Source: an uncultured Clostridia bacterium (lineage in GTDB: Bacteria > Bacillota > Clostridia > Oscillospirales > UBA644). From it: a stretch of 11,143 nucleotides of DNA. Each line of letters starts with the position of its first letter. Position 1 is the first letter of the stretch. Under the pieces are notes generated by a model. It was not told the DNA's origin, did no database searches, and saw nothing but the letters and a program-made list of their open reading frames with translations. The stretch is taken from the NCBI GenBank assembly GCA_904502105.1, contig CAJGDF010000031.1, forward strand, positions 1 through 11,143, written 5' to 3'. The position numbers and the translations under genes were made by a program. Below, one piece after another: positions 6,930 to 11,143 of the stretch.

Positions 6930-7910
6930 GTGCAAAGGTGCTTTTTCTCAACTATCTTTACAATCCTTGCGGTCGTGATTGCTGCATCAGCTGTTTTTCT
7001 GCCGGCTTTGACTGTTCCCTTTGCACTCATCTCAACAACGGTCTTCTCTTTTGTTTCCGCTCTTTCATACACTAAAGCCTCCCGCTTATGCTCACAGGCG
7101 GTAGTTGCGGTTTTTTATATTATAACTCTTATTGTAACAAAAGACCCCACGCCCGGACTGCTTATTCTTGCACTGTTCTTCCCTGTCGGTTTAGCTGTCG
7201 GGTCAGGCTGTATGATGCGAAAAAAACTTAATTCAACAGGCGCAGGTGCTCTTATTTACGGCTCTGTGTTTTTCCTGATCGTTTTTGCGGTATATGCTGT
7301 TTTTTCAACATATCCGGATGTTTCATTCTCCGCAGCCGCCGAAAATATAAAGGAAATGATCGTTCCCGAAATCGAAAAAGCCATTTTTTCAATTATGGAA
7401 AGTGATCAGAATATTTCAAGCGAATATAATTATATATATTCTTACGAATATCTTGCATCTCTCGCTTTTTCTTATATCCCAACGGTTATCGGCATTTGGA
7501 TAATAGGTTCTGCAACGGTTTCCTTCTGGCTGTTAAAAGCGATTTTCAAGGTATTTGATCAGGATGTTGCTTTTATGGGCCGCTTCAGCGAATTCAAAGT
7601 ATCAAGAACCGGTGCATTTGTTTATTTTCTTGCAACGATTGCCTCCGTTATGGCTATGGGGTCGGCCCTTTCAACAACTGCTTTGAACTTTTCGGGCGTA
7701 ATGTCTGTCGTTCTTTCATATGCCGGAATTTCTCTTATAAGCTATTTGCTTGAACTTAAAAATGTTTCCGATCCGGTAAGATATATTATAGTCGGTTTTC
7801 TTTTATTGGTCGGACTGATGCCTTTCGGCTTTTCTTATCTTCTTTCTCTTGTAGGTCTGTTTGATGCATATCTCGATATAAGAGAAAGATTCAATAACTC
7901 AGGAGTGTAA
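6930..7910 (+). CDS. yybS: YybS-like DUF2232 polytopic membrane protein
   Basis: The 326-residue protein is very hydrophobic, with about eight predicted membrane segments and short loops. One larger polar loop (about residues 128-175, containing ENIKEMIVPEIEKAIFSIMES) lies in the middle of the chain. Length, topology and position directly before gdpP-rplI-dnaB match YybS of Bacillus subtilis (DUF2232). Members are annotated as membrane proteins of unknown function and have a transporter-like architecture; no substrate is known to me. The assignment rests more on topology and gene order than on catalytic motifs. The GTG start at 6930 is set by GGAGG at 6917-6921. The gene ends 16 bases before gdpP, whose ribosome binding site fills the gap. 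The conserved pairing with gdpP suggests a related job at the membrane, which is inference. Confidence 0.88.
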   Translation: MQRCFFSTIFTILAVVIAASAVFLPALTVPFALISTTVFSFVSALSYTKASRLCSQAVVAVFYIITLIVTKDPTPGLLILALFFPVGLAVGSGCMMRKKLNSTGAGALIYGSVFFLIVFAVYAVFSTYPDVSFSAAAENIKEMIVPEIEKAIFSIMESDQNISSEYNYIYSYEYLASLAFSYIPTVIGIWIIGSATVSFWLLKAIFKVFDQDVAFMGRFSEFKVSRTGAFVYFLATIASVMAMGSALSTTALNFSGVMSVVLSYAGISLISYLLELKNVSDPVRYIIVGFLLLVGLMPFGFSYLLSLVGLFDAYLDIRERFNNSGV

Positions 7911-7926
7911 AGAAAGGAGACTTTGT

Positions 7927-9900
7927 ATGAACGGAAAATATATTATAACTTCCCTCTCTTCAAGAATAAGCTATATTATCCTTGCGGCATTTTCTGTTTT
8001 GTTCCGCATTTATTATCCGGGAACACTCAGTTATGTCATGATACTTGTTTCCGTGCTTTATATTATCGGGTTTGAGATCTATGCTCAGCTTACTCAGCGT
8101 AATGTTAAAAAAACATTGAGAAATACCGTTTCGGTCATGAATCTCAACACTGTTAAAAGACTCGGAAAATTTCCTCTTGCAGTTGTTATCTGTAATGATA
8201 AAGGCGATATACTCTGGTATAGCGAGAAATTCGTTGACCTTGCGGGTGAGGAGTATGTTTCCACCCTTAACAATATCAAAACTCTCGACAGAGCCCTTCC
8301 CGGTTCCGACCGTATGGGGATATCTCTCGGTGAAAAAACTCTTTCTGTTTTTGTTGACAGAGACGAAACAGACGGAAGAGCAATGAATATTCTTTATTTC
8401 TTTGACAGAACAGACTATGCCGTGCTCAAGCGCGAACAGCAGCTTTTGAAGCCTGTTGCCGCATACCTTATGATCGACAACTATGACGAGCTTTTCCGAA
8501 ATATCCGTGAGGGCGAGAGCTCTGTTGCAGTTGCAACTATTGACGATGCGGTTATGCAGTGGGCGGCAAAGACTGACGGTATTATAAAAAAAGTTGAGAA
8601 AAACAGATATTTCTTCATTTTTGAAAACCGTTTTTTACAGCAGTTTTGTTCCGACCGTTTCGATATTCTCGATATCGTCCGTGATCTTCCGATAATCAGC
8701 TCTATTCCGCCGACATTATCTATCGGTATCGGTATTGACAGAGGTACTTTGTCCGAAAGTGAGGATGCCGCACGCAAAGCTCTCGATATGGCGCTGAGCC
8801 GAGGCGGTGACCAGGCTGTTATTTCAAAACCGAGTGGATTTGAATTTTTTGGCGGTTATGCAAGAGTCAGCGATACCCGAACAAAGATCCGTTCCCGCGT
8901 ACTTGCCGCATCTTTTTCCGAACTCATAAAAGATGTCGATAAAGTTATCGTAATGGGCCATAAATATGCGGATATGGACAGTCTCGGTGCGTGTATAGGT
9001 GTTGCATGTATTGCAAATGCAAAGCATAAAGAGACGTATATCGTGCTCGACACCAATACAAATCTTGCCGAAACACTTTATGACCGTATTTCGATGTCCG
9101 AACGTCATAAAAAGCTGTTTATCTCAAAAGAACAGGCTATGATGAATGTTGACCTCAAGACGCTTCTTGTTGTTGTTGACACCCATCGAGGTAATTACAC
9201 AGAGATGCCCGAGCTTCTTAAATATGCGGGTAAAATTGCGGTTATTGACCATCACAGAAAGGCTGCGGATTTTATTCAGGACACGTCGTTCTTCTTCCAT
9301 GAGCCTTATGCGTCTTCAACATGCGAAATGGTAACCGAAATAATGGAATATCTCGGCGATGTTAACCCCTCACCTGTTGAGGCGGAAGCTCTGCTTGCAG
9401 GTATTTATCTTGATACGAAAAATTTCGCGGTAAGAACAGGCACATGCACTTTTGAAGCGGCTGCATTCCTTAAAACGATGGATGCAAACACCATAAACGT
9501 AAAGCTTATGTTCCAGACTGATATGGAAACATACCGCGATCGCGCTGAGATCGTTAAAAATACTCAGATATACAGATCTATATTCGCAATATCCGTATTT
9601 GATTCGCCGTCTTCGGGCAATATAAAGATCGCAACGTCTCAGGCTGCGGATGAAATGCTCAATATTGAAGGTGTTCAGGCAGCATTCACTATTTTTGAAA
9701 CAAAAGATTTTTCAAACATTTCTTCCCGTTCATTCGGTAATATAAATGTACAGCTTATTATGGAAAAACTCGGTGGCGGCGGTCATCAGAGTATGGCTGG
9801 TACACAGATCAAGGAAGTAAGCGCAAAAGAAGCGTATATCAAGCTTACAAATGCGATCGATGCTTATCTTGAAGAACAGGGCAGAATAGATATAAAATAA
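7927..9900 (+). CDS. gdpP: Cyclic-di-AMP phosphodiesterase GdpP (YybT)
   Basis: This membrane-anchored enzyme hydrolyses c-di-AMP to 5'-pApA and so controls osmotic, potassium and cell-wall homeostasis. At 657 residues it is nearly the length of the B. subtilis protein. The order is: two membrane helices (about 13-54), a small PAS-like domain (about 75-160), a degenerate GGDEF domain (about 170-300, with EKNRYFFIF at 224-232 and SIGIGI at 265-270 but no GGDEF catalytic motif), and a DHH/DHHA1 phosphodiesterase. Likely manganese ligands are intact: H345, D349 and D351 in GHKYADMDSLG, D418 in VVVDTHRG, DHH 441-443 and D496 in YLDTKNF. The DHHA1 signature GGGGHQSMAG (616-625) is present, so the enzyme should be active. 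AAAGGAGA at 7913-7920 is a strong ribosome binding site six bases before the ATG. It lies between yybS and rplI as in Bacillus. Confidence 0.97.
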   Translation: MNGKYIITSLSSRISYIILAAFSVLFRIYYPGTLSYVMILVSVLYIIGFEIYAQLTQRNVKKTLRNTVSVMNLNTVKRLGKFPLAVVICNDKGDILWYSEKFVDLAGEEYVSTLNNIKTLDRALPGSDRMGISLGEKTLSVFVDRDETDGRAMNILYFFDRTDYAVLKREQQLLKPVAAYLMIDNYDELFRNIREGESSVAVATIDDAVMQWAAKTDGIIKKVEKNRYFFIFENRFLQQFCSDRFDILDIVRDLPIISSIPPTLSIGIGIDRGTLSESEDAARKALDMALSRGGDQAVISKPSGFEFFGGYARVSDTRTKIRSRVLAASFSELIKDVDKVIVMGHKYADMDSLGACIGVACIANAKHKETYIVLDTNTNLAETLYDRISMSERHKKLFISKEQAMMNVDLKTLLVVVDTHRGNYTEMPELLKYAGKIAVIDHHRKAADFIQDTSFFFHEPYASSTCEMVTEIMEYLGDVNPSPVEAEALLAGIYLDTKNFAVRTGTCTFEAAAFLKTMDANTINVKLMFQTDMETYRDRAEIVKNTQIYRSIFAISVFDSPSSGNIKIATSQAADEMLNIEGVQAAFTIFETKDFSNISSRSFGNINVQLIMEKLGGGGHQSMAGTQIKEVSAKEAYIKLTNAIDAYLEEQGRIDIK

Positions 9901-9940
9901 ATTTTTATAACACGGTTAAATCCCACGTAAGTTTATGTAA

Positions 9941-9987
9941 TGTAAAGAAAGGAAGCTTTCCGATAACGAAAGCTATGGTTTATAAAT
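9941..9987 (+). promoter_or_regulatory. Structured rplI leader with a distant Shine-Dalgarno and hairpin
   Basis: The only good Shine-Dalgarno before rplI, AAAGGA at 9948-9953, is 34 bases from the ATG at 9988. Immediately after it is a perfect 7-bp hairpin: AGCTTTC (9954-9960), loop CGATAAC, GAAAGCT (9968-9974). Folding would remove 21 bases and leave 13 between the Shine-Dalgarno and the start. CTTTC (9956-9960) could instead pair with GAAAG (9947-9951), hiding the Shine-Dalgarno; the two folds exclude each other. An ATG right after the stem (9975) opens a 10-codon frame ending at TGA 10005-10007, overlapping rplI out of frame. The bridging role is inferred. Confidence 0.5.
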
Positions 9988-10431
9988 ATGGAAGTTATTT
10001 TACTTGAAGATGTAAAATCTCTCGGCAAAAAAAATCAGACTGTTAAAGTAAACGACGGCTATGCCCGTAATTTCCTTTTCCCGAAAAAACTCGCAGTTGA
10101 AGCTACCGCAGTTAATAAAAACTCTGTAGAAATTCATAATAAGGCTGAAGAAGCAAAGCGTAAAGCCGAAAAAGCAAAAGCTCTTGAAGATAAAAAAGCA
10201 CTTGAGGATAAATCTATCACTATCAAGGCAAAAGGCAGTCAGGCTAAGCTTTTCGGTGCTATAACATCAAAAGAAATCGCAGAAGCTCTTGAAAAAGAAA
10301 GCGGTCTTTCCATTGATAAAAAGAAGATCAGCGTAGCTAATATCAAAACATACGGCGCATATACCGCTGAAGTTAAACTTTATCCCGAAATCGCAGCGAA
10401 AGTGACCGTTAACATCGTTCCGGAAGAATAA
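9988..10431 (+). CDS. rplI: 50S ribosomal protein bL9
   Basis: bL9 binds 23S rRNA near the L1 stalk base and helps limit frameshifting and miscoding. The 147 residues match the usual 148-150. The N-terminal RNA-binding domain reads MEVILLEDVKSLGKK and continues to the family signature NDGYARNFLFPKKLA (22-36). A lysine- and alanine-rich connecting helix (about 41-75) leads to the C-terminal domain with the KLFGAITSKEIAEAL word (about 87-101). The start at 9988 is certain from the family N-terminus, and a stop at 9964-9966 closes the frame upstream with no other start codon. Its leader is unusual. It is 87 bases downstream of gdpP and ends one base before the dnaB ATG. Confidence 0.98.
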   Translation: MEVILLEDVKSLGKKNQTVKVNDGYARNFLFPKKLAVEATAVNKNSVEIHNKAEEAKRKAEKAKALEDKKALEDKSITIKAKGSQAKLFGAITSKEIAEALEKESGLSIDKKKISVANIKTYGAYTAEVKLYPEIAAKVTVNIVPEE

Positions 10432-10432
10432 A

Positions 10433-11122
10433 ATGGAATTCAACGAAAACGAACGTAAACAGCCTTACAGTATAGAGGCTGAACAAGCTGTCCTCGGTGC
10501 GATACTTCTCGATCCCGAAAAGGTATCTGTTGCGGCGGAAAGCCTCAGAGCCGACAGCTTTTATTTTCAGAAGCACAGTGAGATATTTGAAACGATGACG
10601 GAGATGTTCAACATGACGATCCCCATCGAAGGTATCCTGCTTTTGGAAAAACTCAGAGAAAAAGGATATTTTGAGGACGAGACCGATAAACAGTATCTTT
10701 TATCGTTGGCTGAATCGTCTTCAATGATCAACGATATAAATTATTATATCAATATTGTTGCGGACAAGGCTTCGCTCAGAAGAATCCTCGGTGTCTGCAA
10801 CGATGTAAGTACGCTTTGTTATAACGGCGAAGAAGTTCCGAAGGTCCTCGATATTGCCGAAAGAAGCTTTTACGATATAACAAACGGCAGACAGAATACC
10901 AATCTCTATAAGCTTGAATCAGTTGTAAAAAGCGAGCTTGAACGTTGGTCTGAGCAGCGCGGAGATACATCCGGTAAATATGATGCGATAAAACTTGAAA
11001 TATCCGCAGTCGATAATTTTATCGGCGGCTTTAACAACAGTGACCGTGTTATCCTTTCGGGACGTCCCGGTATGGGTAAAACATCGTTCGCGCTGAAAGT
11101 TGCGTATAATATCGCTAATTAG
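10433..11122 (+). CDS. dnaB: Replicative DNA helicase DnaB, N-terminal half, stopped just after Walker A
   Basis: DnaB (DnaC in B. subtilis) is the hexameric helicase that unwinds DNA at the fork. The N-terminal collar domain is clear (YSIEAEQAVLGAILLDPEKV at 12-31, followed by helices to about 110). A linker (about 115-180) leads to the RecA-like ATPase, which begins with AVDNFIGGF and reaches Walker A GRPGMGKTS (210-218). The frame then ends at TAG (11120-11122) after 229 residues, whereas the family has about 440-460. The next expected motif, the FSLEMS-type Walker-B neighbourhood, is absent, and none of the three forward frames of the remaining 21 bases resembles DnaB. Upstream sequence is normal, so the break lies around 11110-11122. 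Causes could be an insertion, a mis-joined assembly edge or a nonsense mutation. A 229-residue product without Walker B could not work as a helicase. GGAAG at 10422-10426, inside rplI, serves as ribosome binding site, and the one-base gap suggests coupling. Confidence 0.88.
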   Translation: MEFNENERKQPYSIEAEQAVLGAILLDPEKVSVAAESLRADSFYFQKHSEIFETMTEMFNMTIPIEGILLLEKLREKGYFEDETDKQYLLSLAESSSMINDINYYINIVADKASLRRILGVCNDVSTLCYNGEEVPKVLDIAERSFYDITNGRQNTNLYKLESVVKSELERWSEQRGDTSGKYDAIKLEISAVDNFIGGFNNSDRVILSGRPGMGKTSFALKVAYNIAN

Positions 11123-11143
11123 TCAAACTATAATCAAAAGAAA

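Noticed and set aside
9901..9987. A c-di-AMP (ydaO-type) or other riboswitch between gdpP and rplI
   Set aside because: The gap is only 87 bases and holds one simple hairpin, without the conserved motifs or size of a known riboswitch class.
11060..11143. An intein or simple frameshift in dnaB near Walker A
   Set aside because: An intein keeps the frame open, but here a TAG follows. The other two frames of the last bases do not resemble DnaB, so a frameshift alone does not fit.
1..11143. CRISPR arrays, tRNA or rRNA genes, insertion sequences, phage genes or defence systems
   Set aside because: I saw no regularly spaced repeats, cloverleaf or rRNA sequence, transposase or integrase motifs, or defence-type domains. 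The unexplained 3' edge is the only hint of a possible mobile element.

Overview
The window looks like a chromosomal segment from a low- to mid-GC Gram-positive bacterium of class Clostridia, probably a gut Oscillospiraceae/Ruminococcaceae-type organism. The reasons are strong purine-rich ribosome binding sites, intrinsic terminators with U tails, a gene order close to the Bacillus subtilis yybS-gdpP-rplI-dnaC cluster, and a DUF1846 protein. The genus is an inference from style and gene content. Every recognisable gene is on the + strand.

Region 1 (1-952): the last 26 codons of a probable upstream gene, then a 249-residue protein of unknown function (121-870), closed by a textbook intrinsic terminator (924-952).

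Region 2 (977-5313): a promoter with an extended -10 element drives a tight three-gene unit. It encodes the RecD2 helicase, a ComF-family phosphoribosyltransferase-like protein whose start overlaps the recD2 stop by 4 bases, and a single-chain [4Fe-4S] L-serine dehydratase. A perfect 11-bp stem terminator ends the unit.

Region 3 (5345-11143): a near-consensus sigma-A promoter precedes a DUF1846 protein, then the membrane protein YybS (DUF2232), the c-di-AMP phosphodiesterase GdpP, ribosomal protein bL9 and the replicative helicase DnaB. The gaps are short (20, 16, 87 and 1 bases) and hold no visible terminator, so this is probably one operon joining second-messenger turnover, translation and replication. 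The rplI leader is the most unusual non-coding element. Its Shine-Dalgarno sequence lies about 34 bases before the ATG, with a perfect 7-bp hairpin between them. The dnaB frame stops 13 codons after the Walker A lysine, and the last 21 bases do not continue DnaB in any frame. This is either a disruption by an insertion or an assembly edge.

Most of the window is conserved housekeeping sequence. I found no convincing new multi-gene system. The points worth a second look are the rplI leader, the dnaB break, the missing C-terminal cysteine of the serine dehydratase, and the unknown gene at 121-870.
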